The position numbers were made by a program, and so were the translations under genes. Positions 25,707 to 35,263 of a stretch of 64,000 nucleotides of DNA are shown piece after piece (position 1 is the first letter of the stretch; each line of letters opens with the position of its first letter). The stretch comes from Aedoeadaptatus nemausensis (GTDB lineage Bacteria; Bacillota; Clostridia; Tissierellales; Peptoniphilaceae), in the NCBI RefSeq assembly GCF_903819165.1, contig NZ_CAIJCS010000014.1:248001-312000 (forward strand). Direction: 5' to 3'. The notes beneath the pieces were generated by a model. The model was given only the letters and a program-made list of their open reading frames with translations. It did not search any database and had not been told where the DNA came from.

Positions 25707-25797
25707 GTCAACCTCCTATGTTGAGTACGTGATTTTGTTCGTAAGTCATATAAATTTATGATAACAAGTCCAAGGGAAAGCGTCAAGATTCCCTTCG

Positions 25798-25826
25798 TTT
25801 AACCTTTTATCAGACTATGATATAAT
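25798..25826 (+). promoter_or_regulatory. Promoter of the glmS transcript
   Basis: Extended -10 TGATATAAT (hexamer 25821-25826) with weak -35 TTTAAC 17 bases upstream. It places the RNA start just before the ribozyme. Confidence 0.6.
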
Positions 25827-25847
25827 ACTTGGTATTAAACTTAAAAT

Positions 25848-26003
25848 GACGGGGAGAAGATCATCAAGCGCCAGCACCTAAAAGGTGGACGAGGAATGAA
25901 GTGATCGAATTATCGGCGGATGCTTCATAGGTCTGCAACCTTAGTATTGTACAAAACAACGGGCGACCGTTGCACAAAATCAATACGGCAGCTCCCCCTC
26001 AAT
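25848..26003 (+). ncRNA. glmS_ribozyme: glmS ribozyme (glucosamine-6-phosphate-activated riboswitch)
   Basis: Matches the conserved core: GCGCC at 25868 just after the expected cleavage point, a P2 stem around CACCT-AAAA-GGTG, GACGAGG, AGTGATCGAATTATCGGCGGATG, and further stems including GTTGCACAA/GTTG-type pairing. GGGGAG near 25852 can pair with CTCCCC near 25992. In the known family, glucosamine-6-phosphate acts as the cofactor for self-cleavage, which marks the glmS message for decay. It lies directly before glmS, as expected. Confidence 0.96.
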
Positions 26004-26019
26004 AAATAAGGAGGATATT

Positions 26020-27840
26020 ATGTGTGGAATTGTAGCATTTAACGGCTCGAAAAATGCGGAGGAACGCATCGTTCAGGGCTTGGAAAAATTAGAATATCGC
26101 GGGTACGACAGCGCCGGCATTGCCGTCATCGACGACGGCGAGCTTCGCGTTACGAAAGCAGCCGGCCGCTTAGACGCCCTTGTCGAAAAATTAGAAAAGG
26201 ATCCCTTAAAAGGTAATGTGGGAATCGGCCACACTCGTTGGGCTACCCACGGCGTGCCGACGGAATCTAATGCTCACCCCCACGTGAGTAGCGACGGAAA
26301 AATCGCCGTAGTACACAACGGCATTATCGAAAACTTTCAAACTTTAAAAGATGACTTGATCAAAAAGGGTTTTACTTTTTATTCCGAAACTGATACGGAA
26401 GTCGTCGCCAATTTAATCGCATCGAAGTTCGACGGAGATTTAAAATCTGCCGTGGAAGAAGCTATTAAAGAAGTTACGGGCACCTTCAGCTTGGCTGTTT
26501 TATCCGCTGAAGATCCCGGAAAACTGATCGTCACCCGTCGCGAGTCTCCCTTGATTTTAGGCCTTTGCGACGACGGTGTTTTTGCCGCATCGGATGTGCC
26601 CGCCCTTCTCGCCTACACCCGGGATGTGATTTATCTCGAAAACGACGACGTGGTCACCATCGACGGCGCCAACTACCAAATCTTTAACGACGGAAAACCC
26701 GTAGATCGCGCCGTTAAAAAAGTAGAGTGGAGCATGGAAAGTGCCGGTAAAGAAGGTTTCGATCACTACATGATCAAAGAAATCTACGAACAGCCAAAGG
26801 CTATTAAAGATTCCCTGCGTCGCAAAGTAACCGACGGCTTTATCGATCTCAAGGATCAATCCTTTACGAAGGAAGAAATCGAAAGTTTCGATCATATTTA
26901 TATTTCCGCCTGCGGTACAGCTTTCCACGCTTCCCAGGTCGGTAAACGCGCAATCGAAGATGCTATCGGCAGAGAAATCACCGCCGATATCGCATCGGAG
27001 TTCCGCTACAATATGAATTTCTTAAACGAAAAGAGTCTGCTTATTGTCGTGAGCCAGTCGGGAGAAACCGGCGATACGCTCGCCGTCCTTCGCGAGGCGA
27101 AACAACGAGGCGCCAAAGTTCTCGCCATTACCAATGTAGTGGGATCCAGCGTGGACCGCGAAAGCGACAAGGTTCTTTACTGCGACGCAGGTCCGGAAAT
27201 TTCTGTAGCCAGCACAAAAGCTTACTCTACTCAGCTCTTAAGCCTTTACCTCTTGGCACTGGACTTCGGCTATAAATTAGAAAATTACTCGAAAGAAGAT
27301 GTGGCAAAAGCCATCGAAACCTTCGAGTCCGTTCCCGAAAAGATCGAGAATATCTTAGAAGATATCGACTCTCTCGATCCCATTGCCGAGCGGCTTTCCA
27401 AACATGACGCCGTCTTCTATTTAGGGCGAGGCATCGACTATTTAAGCGCCAAGGAAGGTGCGTTGAAGCTCAAAGAAATCTCTTATATTCACGCCCAATC
27501 CATGGCAGCCGGCGAGTTAAAGCACGGCTCTATCGCCCTCATCGAAGAAGGCATTCCTGTGGTGACGATTATCACCCAAAAGGAACTTGCGGAAAAGAGC
27601 GTATCCAATATTAAGGAAGTTAAATCCCGCGGTGCCTATACTATCGTCATTACCGATGTCGAAGGTCCCCAATTCGACGAGGCCGCAGACGCCACCATAC
27701 GCGTCCCCGCCATCGACGACCTGTACGCTCCCATCCTCGCCGTCCTTCCCCAGCAAATCCTCGCCTATAAGGTGAGTAAACTATTAGGAAACGACGTGGA
27801 TAAGCCGAGAAACTTGGCAAAATCAGTAACCGTTGAATAA
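26020..27840 (+). CDS. glmS: Glutamine--fructose-6-phosphate aminotransferase
   Basis: 606 residues. N-terminal class II glutamine amidotransferase with nucleophile Cys2 (MCGIVAF), followed by two SIS sugar-isomerase domains (~285-420 and ~455-600) and the conserved C-terminus ending KSVTVE. Makes glucosamine-6-phosphate for peptidoglycan. AAGGAGG precedes the ATG. Feedback control by its own product through the ribozyme upstream. Confidence 0.98.
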   Translation: MCGIVAFNGSKNAEERIVQGLEKLEYRGYDSAGIAVIDDGELRVTKAAGRLDALVEKLEKDPLKGNVGIGHTRWATHGVPTESNAHPHVSSDGKIAVVHNGIIENFQTLKDDLIKKGFTFYSETDTEVVANLIASKFDGDLKSAVEEAIKEVTGTFSLAVLSAEDPGKLIVTRRESPLILGLCDDGVFAASDVPALLAYTRDVIYLENDDVVTIDGANYQIFNDGKPVDRAVKKVEWSMESAGKEGFDHYMIKEIYEQPKAIKDSLRRKVTDGFIDLKDQSFTKEEIESFDHIYISACGTAFHASQVGKRAIEDAIGREITADIASEFRYNMNFLNEKSLLIVVSQSGETGDTLAVLREAKQRGAKVLAITNVVGSSVDRESDKVLYCDAGPEISVASTKAYSTQLLSLYLLALDFGYKLENYSKEDVAKAIETFESVPEKIENILEDIDSLDPIAERLSKHDAVFYLGRGIDYLSAKEGALKLKEISYIHAQSMAAGELKHGSIALIEEGIPVVTIITQKELAEKSVSNIKEVKSRGAYTIVITDVEGPQFDEAADATIRVPAIDDLYAPILAVLPQQILAYKVSKLLGNDVDKPRNLAKSVTVE

Positions 27841-27853
27841 TTTAATCAATATA

Positions 27854-27891
27854 AAAATGCCCTTCGATCCGCAATGGTCGAAGGGCATTTT
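27854..27891. terminator. Bidirectional terminator between glmS and the SLH gene
   Basis: Fourteen-base arms AAAATGCCCTTCGA (27854-27867) and TCGAAGGGCATTTT (27878-27891), with A-run on one side and T-run on the other, serving the two converging genes. Confidence 0.9.
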
Positions 27892-27908
27892 TCATCTTCA
27901 GATTTATT

Positions 27909-28895
27909 TTATCTTTCCGAATTTACAAAGTGATAAATTCTCTCTCCCAGTACAACGCCCTGTTCTCTCGAAGCATTGGTTAAGGGTCTGAAGGTATTGT
28001 CGTTGTAGCCGGAGAACACGTTCATGCTCTGTAAACTGTACACGGGCTCTACGGCGTAGCGTTTAATTTGATTGTGATCTTTAAAGGGTTTTTGAACAGT
28101 GCTGTCCCCTTCGATGTCGAGGGTTTTTAGAAAACGACTGAGAATCGCCGCCATATCTTGGCGTGTGATTTTTGCATTAGGGTTGAAGTTTCCATTTCCC
28201 ACACCGCTTACGATGCCCAGTCGGCTGGCGATGGTTACCGCCTCATTGTTTGTGTCCTTAAAAGGACTTTTGCCCGCCGCTAAGTGAACGCGGCTTACTT
28301 TTTCATAAACACGAACGATAATTTCCGTAAATTCCTCACGGGTAATATCCTTTTTCATATCGGCTTTGATAGAGCTCGGAATAAATCCGTTTCTACCCGC
28401 AGAGGTAAGCTCTTCCATGGACCATTCGCTGGCATTGGAAAAACCCGGTCGGAACCCTACAGCAACGGGAGCACTGTAATTACTCACTTCTTTTCCAACT
28501 TTATAGCGAACGCGGAAACTATACAAATTGCTCTTAATGTCTACCGAGGAAAGATGGGGCAATGCATTGGAAGGAATTTCCATGCGCACATTTTTCCCCT
28601 GCTCTTTCGATAAGGTGCCGGAAAAGACATGGCCTTTTGTGGAAGACCAAGGTTTGTAATTTACTTTCCCGTCGATTTCAAAACTTACGGACTCTCCTCC
28701 ATTGAGCTTTTTTTGAACCCATTGGGGGTTTTGCCAGGACATTTCAAAACGATCGTAAACCCCGCTTCCATTTTTCTTAAGTTGAACGGAAACGAGTTGG
28801 GGATTATCGTAGCCCGCTGCAAAAGATTCTGTACAGGTAAATATAATAAGTACCGTTAGAATACTTGCCATTAATTTTTTCATTATATGTTTCAA
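27909..28895 (-). CDS. SLH-domain cell-surface protein
   Basis: 328 residues with a signal peptide (cleavage near SFA-AGY, ~27), a ~130-residue beta-rich region and three SLH repeats (about 150-205, 210-260, 265-322; for example FKDTNNEAVTIASRLGIV). SLH repeats bind pyruvylated secondary wall polymer and hold the protein on the cell surface. Start TTG 28895 has AAGGAAG seven bases upstream; an ATG at 28883 is too far from it. Confidence 0.88.
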   Translation of the reverse strand: MKHIMKKLMASILTVLIIFTCTESFAAGYDNPQLVSVQLKKNGSGVYDRFEMSWQNPQWVQKKLNGGESVSFEIDGKVNYKPWSSTKGHVFSGTLSKEQGKNVRMEIPSNALPHLSSVDIKSNLYSFRVRYKVGKEVSNYSAPVAVGFRPGFSNASEWSMEELTSAGRNGFIPSSIKADMKKDITREEFTEIIVRVYEKVSRVHLAAGKSPFKDTNNEAVTIASRLGIVSGVGNGNFNPNAKITRQDMAAILSRFLKTLDIEGDSTVQKPFKDHNQIKRYAVEPVYSLQSMNVFSGYNDNTFRPLTNASREQGVVLGERIYHFVNSER

Positions 28896-28997
28896 TTTAA
28901 AACTTCCTTTCTCTAAGTCATAGAAACTATAGCAGAAAGGAAGGATGGGAAAAAGACTCTCTTTGAATTTGTAACAAAATTGAAACCATTTGAAAAT

Positions 28998-29525
28998 CTA
29001 CTTTAATCTTACAATTTCCAGGTTTTCGATTTTGTATCGGAAAAAATTATCTATGTGACCGTCCCTTGCACAAAGTACGGCGCGAATGAAGCCGTCGTGG
29101 CTCACATAAAGGGTATCTTCCCGAGCCGTTGAGAGAAAGCTTTCTGCACGCTGATAGGCTTCCTCAAGACTCTCCCCATTGGGTGGGCCGTTCGTGTAGG
29201 GATCGTCAATCCATGGTTGCAAGGCGTCGCCGTAGAGATCGTAGGCCTCTTTAAACGTTTTGCCTTCCAGTACGCCCAGATCGATTTCATGAATTTTCTC
29301 ATCTACGGCTATAGGCATCTTTAAAACATCGCCAATAAGCTTCGCCGTTTGCCGGACGCGTAAATAGGGACTCGCTACGATAAATCTAAAGCCAAGTTCC
29401 TCCACAGCATTTGCAATCTCCCGAATCTTCTCATCCTCGACGGGAAGAATGGGCTCATCTTCTGTAGCGTAGTATTTTTCCATATTGGCCCGGGTCTGCC
29501 CGTGACGCATCATGTAAATAGTCAT
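28998..29525 (-). CDS. cobC: Alpha-ribazole phosphatase-like histidine phosphatase
   Basis: 175 residues of the phosphoglycerate-mutase superfamily: RHGQT with the phospho-histidine near the N-terminus, GESLEEAYQRAESF and VSHDGFIRA. Start ATG 29525 follows GGAGGG and overlaps the cobS stop by four bases; a frame extending to 29723 has no ribosome site. As last gene of the cobalamin operon it probably dephosphorylates alpha-ribazole-5'-phosphate or adenosylcobalamin-5'-phosphate. Confidence 0.88.
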   Translation of the reverse strand: MTIYMMRHGQTRANMEKYYATEDEPILPVEDEKIREIANAVEELGFRFIVASPYLRVRQTAKLIGDVLKMPIAVDEKIHEIDLGVLEGKTFKEAYDLYGDALQPWIDDPYTNGPPNGESLEEAYQRAESFLSTAREDTLYVSHDGFIRAVLCARDGHIDNFFRYKIENLEIVRLK

Positions 29526-30250
29526 GCAGTCCACCCTCCGTAAATTAAAAGAAGCAAAAGAGTGGACAGCTCCATAATAGCGCCGTAGACATCTCCGGAA
29601 ACGCCCCCTATTTTTTTCACCGACAGACGACTGAAGGCGTAGCTGAATAAAAGAGCGAGGACGGGAAAGATGATCATCCACGGTTTGCTGAAGATGAATA
29701 TAAAGGCCGATAAAATAATCCATTGAAGAGCATAGACTTTAGCTTCGCCTCTTCGCTTGAAAAAATCTCCGAGCTTCGACGATGTGGCCGATGGGAAAAA
29801 ATGGATAGAAAATAACACGCCCATACGTGCAGACGCCACGAATATCGCTAAATATACGGCGCCTATTTTCGTCGAAGAAAAGACGGAGTATTCCCCTAAT
29901 AAGAGGAAGACCAATGCGACGACACCGTATGTGCCGATGGTAGAATCGTGCATGATTCTAAGGGTCTCTTCCCGATTTCGGTAGGATAAAAAACCGTCGG
30001 CGGTATCGGCGAGCCCGTCTAAATGGAGACCGCCGTTTAAAAGGTAGAGGGCGATCAAGGCGACGAAGCCTGAAATTTCCGGGGCAGTTGGAAAGATAAT
30101 AGACTGAATATAGCCGACGATCAAGCCCATTAATCCGGAAATCAGAGGAAACCAAGTGAGACTCCTCCCCGCCTCTACTTCGTTAAAATCCGTCTCATAG
30201 GGAATGGGGAGTCGCGTTAAAAATTGGAGAGCAAGAAAAAAACTGTTCAT
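29522..30250 (-). CDS. cobS: Adenosylcobinamide-GDP ribazoletransferase (cobalamin synthase)
   Basis: 242 residues, polytopic membrane protein. Motif GGLHLDGLADTADGF (~72-86) marks the family. Joins adenosylcobinamide-GDP and alpha-ribazole in the membrane. Overlaps both neighbours (cobU, cobC) by four bases. Confidence 0.96.
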   Translation of the reverse strand: MNSFFLALQFLTRLPIPYETDFNEVEAGRSLTWFPLISGLMGLIVGYIQSIIFPTAPEISGFVALIALYLLNGGLHLDGLADTADGFLSYRNREETLRIMHDSTIGTYGVVALVFLLLGEYSVFSSTKIGAVYLAIFVASARMGVLFSIHFFPSATSSKLGDFFKRRGEAKVYALQWIILSAFIFIFSKPWMIIFPVLALLFSYAFSRLSVKKIGGVSGDVYGAIMELSTLLLLLIYGGWTA

Positions 30251-30774
30251 TTGATCCTCACCGGAATTCCCGATACGACCAAATACACTTCTTCGGCGCG
30301 AGACGCTAAAAACTGATTGACTCTACCCTGGATATCTCGGAAAGCTCTTGAAAGGGGATGCATGGGCACGATGCCGCTTCCCACTTCGTTGGTGACAAAG
30401 ACGAGCTCTATATTCTCTTTTTCGCAAAAGTCGGATAAAAGCATAAGTTCTTCCTTAACCTCGTCCTCTACTTTTTGAATGGATCCTTCGGTAAGCTCCT
30501 CGCCACTATCGAAGAGATAATTACTCAAAAGCACGGTGACGCAATCGAGAAGGACCGCATCTGCCGCCGGAAGATTTGAGGCGAGGTTTCGATCGCCTTC
30601 GAGAGTATGCCAATGGTCGGGTCGCCTCGACCGATGTTTGGCGATGCGCTCCTTCATCTCCTCATCATCGGAGGGTCGTGCCGTGGCAATATAGCAGACC
30701 TCGCTATAGTCCTCCATTAAGGATTCGGCAAAGGTGCTCTTTCCGCTGCGAGCGCCTCCCGTAATAAGCTTCAT
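30247..30774 (-). CDS. cobU: Adenosylcobinamide kinase / guanylyltransferase
   Basis: 175 residues with the P-loop GGARSGKS (6-13), the guanylylation His region KHRSRRPDHW, LDCVTVLLSN and FVTNEVGSGI. Activates adenosylcobinamide with GTP. Overlaps cobT and cobS by four bases each. Confidence 0.97.
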   Translation of the reverse strand: MKLITGGARSGKSTFAESLMEDYSEVCYIATARPSDDEEMKERIAKHRSRRPDHWHTLEGDRNLASNLPAADAVLLDCVTVLLSNYLFDSGEELTEGSIQKVEDEVKEELMLLSDFCEKENIELVFVTNEVGSGIVPMHPLSRAFRDIQGRVNQFLASRAEEVYLVVSGIPVRIK

Positions 30775-31844
30775 TTTTTCCCCCTTAAAATTACCAATCT
30801 ATTGGGATCGATGGCATTGTCTTCTATGGATCCCATGCCGGTCATGCATCCAATGGCCGTTTCCAAAAGCTCGAAAAATAGCGGACAACCACTCCCCTCC
30901 CCGAGACGCATGGCGAGATCCAAACTCGGCTCCATCTTAAGTGCACGGTACAATACATCCGATGCTTTTTCAGAGCTTCTGTGAGAGGTAAAAACGTAGT
31001 CCCTTACGCTCTCATTAAGTTCTATGGCGACGAGAGCCGCCGCACCGGATATAAGGCCGTCTACGACGACGGGAATTCCGTAATATGCGCCGGCGATAAA
31101 CACGCCGACGATTCCAGCAATATCAAATCCCCCGAGGGCGGCCAATGTGTCGATAATATCCCTTTTGGGAGAAAGTCTTTCCATCGCTTTTCTTACCACA
31201 TGGAGCTTTTTCTCATATTGTTTTTCGCTGATACCTGCGCCGTATCCCACGCAGTCCTCTAAAGACGCCGATGTTATGGCAGCGAGAAGCGCGGAAGAGG
31301 TGGTCGTATTGCCGATTCCGAGCTCGCCCGTCCCCAAAATCGAGCAACCGTTTTTTATTTCTTCCTCAGCGACGGCGATTCCTGCTTCAATAGCCTTCAG
31401 GGCTTCCTCACGGGTCATGGCATTTTCTACGGCAATGTTGCCGCTTCCCTCTCGAATAACGCAGTCGATGATGTTTTCTTCCCGCTCCAAAGTTTTGAGC
31501 ATACCCATATCCACGATGCGAAGATCAGCGCCCACATGGCGAGAAAGAGCAGCAACCCCCGTCTCCCCTCGCGCCATGGCATTGGCGAGCATTTGCGTAA
31601 AAATCTGGGGAGATGAACTGATATCTTCCGCCACTACGCCATTATCGCTACACATGACGATGGTGGTTTTATTGGCTAGAGAAGGAATGGGAGTGCCTTG
31701 AATTCCCGCCAGGCGAATGGTCATCTCTTCCAGCTTACCCAGGGAACCGATAGGATGGGTCCGCGTGTCCCAATATTTTTCCGCATCCTCCATAGCCGAC
31801 CGGTCGACGGGCTCGATGCCCTCCAGAAATTCATTCAGCCCCAT
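30771..31844 (-). CDS. cobT: Nicotinate-nucleotide--dimethylbenzimidazole phosphoribosyltransferase
   Basis: 357 residues. Family motifs GELGIGNTTTSSA (~172-184) and LGGFDIAG (~240) are present. Attaches ribose phosphate to the lower ligand base. The gene starts inside the end of the small Cys-rich ORF, at ATG 31844 behind GAGGAAG. Confidence 0.97.
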   Translation of the reverse strand: MGLNEFLEGIEPVDRSAMEDAEKYWDTRTHPIGSLGKLEEMTIRLAGIQGTPIPSLANKTTIVMCSDNGVVAEDISSSPQIFTQMLANAMARGETGVAALSRHVGADLRIVDMGMLKTLEREENIIDCVIREGSGNIAVENAMTREEALKAIEAGIAVAEEEIKNGCSILGTGELGIGNTTTSSALLAAITSASLEDCVGYGAGISEKQYEKKLHVVRKAMERLSPKRDIIDTLAALGGFDIAGIVGVFIAGAYYGIPVVVDGLISGAAALVAIELNESVRDYVFTSHRSSEKASDVLYRALKMEPSLDLAMRLGEGSGCPLFFELLETAIGCMTGMGSIEDNAIDPNRLVILRGKK

Positions 31845-32091
31845 TATTCTTCCTCTTTTCGATTTCTTTTCGCAATCGAGCGTTGATGTAATCGTATCCT
31901 TTCGGTCTGTGAGGAATCAAACAGTTTGAGCAGTCTTTGACGCCCTCTACATATTGAAAATTTCCGCCGCAGTCTTTATCTAATAGGTAAAGCGGGCAGT
32001 AGCAAAACATGCAGTTAAAATCCCCTTCGTATTCGTGACAGGGGAAATAATCGCAGTCCTTATTGGTGTAAAAGCGATAGGAGTATTTCAT
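31831..32091 (-). CDS. Cysteine-rich small metal-binding domain protein
   Basis: 86 residues with nine Cys, mostly in pairs (CDYFPCH, CMFCYCPLY, CGG, CSNC). It matches the small cysteine-rich protein (PF04071-like) often found inside cobalamin gene clusters. Probably binds metal; whether it handles cobalt is not known. It begins within the last 32 bases of cbiJ and overlaps cobT by 14. Confidence 0.85.
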   Translation of the reverse strand: MKYSYRFYTNKDCDYFPCHEYEGDFNCMFCYCPLYLLDKDCGGNFQYVEGVKDCSNCLIPHRPKGYDYINARLRKEIEKRKNNGAE

Positions 32092-32815
32092 TGGAAATCC
32101 TTTCCGTAATGGCGGACAATTCGTCGAAATCGTATCCCTCTTCCCTCTCTGTAGAAATGACGAGGGATGTCATGTTTAAATCTTTCGCCGCCCGAATCTT
32201 TTCATAAAAACCGGAACCTTCTCCGCTATTTTTCGTCACTAAGTAATCGGCTTCGGCGTGTTTAAAAAGTGCATAGTTCATGTCGTAATCGAAGGGTCCG
32301 AGCATGGCCACCATATCCTTCATCTCAACGCCGGCCTCTCTTAAAATATGAATGCTTTTTTCAGAGGGGATGATGCGATAAATATGTCGACTATCCCCCC
32401 GAATCGACTGAAATAAATCACTGTGTTTTGATCCTGTGGTGAAATAAAAAGTTCCCGTTAGCTTGGATATAAACTCGGCACAGGAAGCATAATCCCTAAA
32501 AAGGAGATCGCCCCCTTCTCCAAGGGATCGAAGATGACGGTAGTAAGGAATATTACATTTCTCGGCGGCGGCCTTCCCCTCTTTCGATACGATCTTTGCA
32601 AAGGGATGGCTCATGTCGATTACGGCGCAGATCTGATGGTGCAAAATAAAATCCGCCATAGCTTTTTTATCCATGGCACCTATGTGTACCTCCGCTTCTT
32701 GCGGCAGAAATTCCAAGCTCTCCTCTGTCACCACCGATACAATATAGGTTCGTGGATCCAAAGATTCGGCGAGGCGCACCCCTTCCGATGTGCCGCCGAT
32801 GATCCATATTTTCAT
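32060..32815 (-). CDS. cbiJ: Cobalt-precorrin-6A reductase
   Basis: 251 residues, CbiJ/CobK family: N-terminal IIGGTSEGVRLA nucleotide-binding loop, IDMSHPFA and TKNSGEGSGFYEKI. Reduces the corrin macrocycle with a nicotinamide cofactor. Overlaps cbiH by four bases. Confidence 0.94.
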   Translation of the reverse strand: MKIWIIGGTSEGVRLAESLDPRTYIVSVVTEESLEFLPQEAEVHIGAMDKKAMADFILHHQICAVIDMSHPFAKIVSKEGKAAAEKCNIPYYRHLRSLGEGGDLLFRDYASCAEFISKLTGTFYFTTGSKHSDLFQSIRGDSRHIYRIIPSEKSIHILREAGVEMKDMVAMLGPFDYDMNYALFKHAEADYLVTKNSGEGSGFYEKIRAAKDLNMTSLVISTEREEGYDFDELSAITERISNEILLSLLHQ

Positions 32816-33540
32816 AGCTCGTAACCTCTCGGCGTAATCATATAGCCCTCTTCAACATAGGTCGTCTTATTGCCCACGATGACCATGGTCTTCATACCTA
32901 CTTTCTCGTAATCTATAGTATCGATGGTGGTAAGGGTAATTTCCTCTCCGTCCCGACAGGCGTCTTTTACCACCGCCACCGGCCGATCGCCGGAATATCC
33001 TTCTTCCTTTAAAATGGCAAAGGCCTTTTCCAGATAATCCGCCCTTCCCTTGGAACGAGGATTGTAAAAGCTGATGACGAAATCTCCGCGAGCCGCCAAG
33101 CGTACCCGATCCATTATTAAATCATAAGGCGTCATTAAATCGGAGAGGCTGATAGTAGCGGAGTCATGCATAATGGGCGCCCCTACAAGGGAAGCTGCCG
33201 CGAAATTCGAGCTGATCCCGGGTACAACTTCGATGGCAATATCTTCTTTCGCCCCCATCTGTAAAATAGGTCCCGCCATGCCATACAGCCCGGCGTCCCC
33301 GGTGGAAATAATGGAGGTCGTTATGCCGGATTTCGCAAGATCAATGGCCTTTCGGCAGCGCTGAATTTCCGACTTCATCCCCGTAGAATAACAATCCTTT
33401 CCCTCGGTGAATTCCCTTATATATTCCAAATAAGGAGTGTAACCCACGACGGCGTCGGATGCTTTAATACAATCAATCATACGCCGGGTGAAATGTTCTC
33501 TCCCTCCCGGACCGATGCCGATAATATATAGTTTCTTCAA
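32812..33540 (-). CDS. cbiH: Cobalt-precorrin-3B C17-methyltransferase
   Basis: 242 residues of the tetrapyrrole methylase fold: GIGPGG (8-13), STGDAGLYGMAG and VPGISS in the SAM-binding cleft. Ring-contracting methylation step. Overlaps cbiG and cbiJ by four bases each. Confidence 0.95.
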   Translation of the reverse strand: MKKLYIIGIGPGGREHFTRRMIDCIKASDAVVGYTPYLEYIREFTEGKDCYSTGMKSEIQRCRKAIDLAKSGITTSIISTGDAGLYGMAGPILQMGAKEDIAIEVVPGISSNFAAASLVGAPIMHDSATISLSDLMTPYDLIMDRVRLAARGDFVISFYNPRSKGRADYLEKAFAILKEEGYSGDRPVAVVKDACRDGEEITLTTIDTIDYEKVGMKTMVIVGNKTTYVEEGYMITPRGYEL

Positions 33541-34514
33541 TCTTTTTCCTCCGTTACGCTTAAAGTTAAACCTGAAGACGATACCTTCTCTACGAGCAAA
33601 TTATCGCCGCCCATTAAGGCAGCAGGACAAGATACGGACTTTACCCCCACTGTTTTTTTAACGAAATCGCTGCCGCCGCAACGATCTTCCTTTTCAGAGA
33701 GAGTGTTCGCATCGTAATCTTTGAGGGGGATCTTCAGATTTTCGCAAAAGCTCTTAATGGATTCTTCGTTTCGCTTAATATCGATGGTGTGAGCCGTGGA
33801 AATCGCCCGCATATCCCAACCGTTTTCGACGAAAGTCTTTTCCACAAGGGCAGTTAAATCTTCGACCTTTGTTCCTTTTTTAGAACCGATACCGAGATGG
33901 AGCACCTTCGGAATAAGTTGGAGCCCCTGAGTCAACTCTCGAGCGTCGTAAGAAACCACGACACCTTTTTTGGTCTCCGCCTCTTCCGCAGATTTCGCCT
34001 CCACCAAATGAGGGTAATCCGGGCGAGGCTTTTTCTCGGAATAAAAATAAACCGGTTCCCCGGCCACCATGGCCGCCGCTACTTCTTTCATCTTCTTCAT
34101 ATCGGCGATAACATAGTGATTTTCCTTGGCGAAGAGATCAATGGATGTGTAGCCTAAATGATCGGAAGCCGTCGTAATAACGGGAACGGCGCCGATTTTT
34201 TTCGCGAGCTCCACGGTGAAATCATTGGCTCCTCCCAGGTGGCCGCTCAGCACTGAAATAACGTAGCGCCCCGTGGGGTCGATGACCGCCACCGCAGGGT
34301 CTTCTCGCTTGTCCCGTAGGACGGGAGCCAGGTAACGGACGGCGATACCCATGGCGCCGATAAAGACGATGCGATCGTACTTGCGAAAAATACCTTTGAA
34401 TTTTTCCTTCGAAATATTATTGCCGAAGCTTTTCCCGTAAAGATCGAATGCTGAAAAATAACGGGCGGCCAACTGCGTTCCTTGTGGAGAAAAAACTAAT
34501 ACCGCCGTCTTCAC
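33537..34514 (-). CDS. cbiG: Cobalt-precorrin-5A hydrolase
   Basis: 325 residues. N-terminal CbiG domain with FIGAMGIAVRYLAP and LSGHLGGAN; C-terminal domain with LGIGSKKGT. It opens the delta-lactone and releases acetaldehyde in the oxygen-independent pathway. Its presence, with cbiD and cbiK, shows the anaerobic route. Confidence 0.95.
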   Translation of the reverse strand: MKTAVLVFSPQGTQLAARYFSAFDLYGKSFGNNISKEKFKGIFRKYDRIVFIGAMGIAVRYLAPVLRDKREDPAVAVIDPTGRYVISVLSGHLGGANDFTVELAKKIGAVPVITTASDHLGYTSIDLFAKENHYVIADMKKMKEVAAAMVAGEPVYFYSEKKPRPDYPHLVEAKSAEEAETKKGVVVSYDARELTQGLQLIPKVLHLGIGSKKGTKVEDLTALVEKTFVENGWDMRAISTAHTIDIKRNEESIKSFCENLKIPLKDYDANTLSEKEDRCGGSDFVKKTVGVKSVSCPAALMGGDNLLVEKVSSSGLTLSVTEEKD

Positions 34515-35263
34515 TGAATGCCCTTTCGAAAGTCCGTCGTAAAGTGTTTGTCGTAAAGTTTACTCTTTTCATAATCTCCGTTTAAAAAATCCCCGACTAG
34601 GATTTGGGCGTGTTTCGTTATGCCTTCGGCTTTCACATCCTCGACTACGTGCTCCAAAGTGGAACGCACGATTTTTTCATCCTCCCAACTTGCCTTATAA
34701 ACGACGGCAATGGGCGTCGTCGGTTCGTAAGATGTCAGGAGATCTTCCACCAGAGACGGGATCTGTCCTGCAGAAAGGAAAATACACATAGTGGCGCGGT
34801 GTGCGGCGAGAGAGGGGATAGATTCCTTTTCCGGCACGGGCGTGCGACCCGCTCTACGCGTCAAAATCACTGTCTGACTGACGCCCGGGAGGGTGAGTTC
34901 CCGCTCGATAGAGGCAGCCGCGGCGGAAAAGGAGCTGACCCCGGGCACCACATAGTATGAAATTCCCAATTCCCGGAGAGCATCCATTTGCTCCTGTATG
35001 GCGCCGTAGACACTCGGATCCCCCGTATGAAGGCGCACTACCTTTTCCTTCCTGGAGTCGGCGATCCGCATGATCTCCAGAACCTCGTCTAAATGCATAG
35101 TGGCACTGTTGAAGAAACGAGCGCCTTCTTTTGCAAAGTCCAAGTGGGCGGGGTCCACGAGGCTTCCCGCGTAAATAATAACATCGGCCTCCTCGATCAG
35201 CTTCCGTCCCTTCACGGTAATGAGATCCACATCTCCCGGACCTGCGCCTATAAATGCAATCAT
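34511..35263 (-). CDS. cbiF: Cobalt-precorrin-4 C11-methyltransferase
   Basis: 250 residues, tetrapyrrole methylase fold with GAGPGD (6-11), TGDPSVYGAIQEQ and VPGVSSFSAAAA. Overlaps its neighbours by four bases. Confidence 0.96.
   Translation of the reverse strand: MIAFIGAGPGDVDLITVKGRKLIEEADVIIYAGSLVDPAHLDFAKEGARFFNSATMHLDEVLEIMRIADSRKEKVVRLHTGDPSVYGAIQEQMDALRELGISYYVVPGVSSFSAAAASIERELTLPGVSQTVILTRRAGRTPVPEKESIPSLAAHRATMCIFLSAGQIPSLVEDLLTSYEPTTPIAVVYKASWEDEKIVRSTLEHVVEDVKAEGITKHAQILVGDFLNGDYEKSKLYDKHFTTDFRKGIQ

Noticed and set aside
31147-31701. 184-codon plus-strand frame inside cobT
   Set aside because: Antisense shadow of a well-supported gene; no ribosome site and no recognisable protein.
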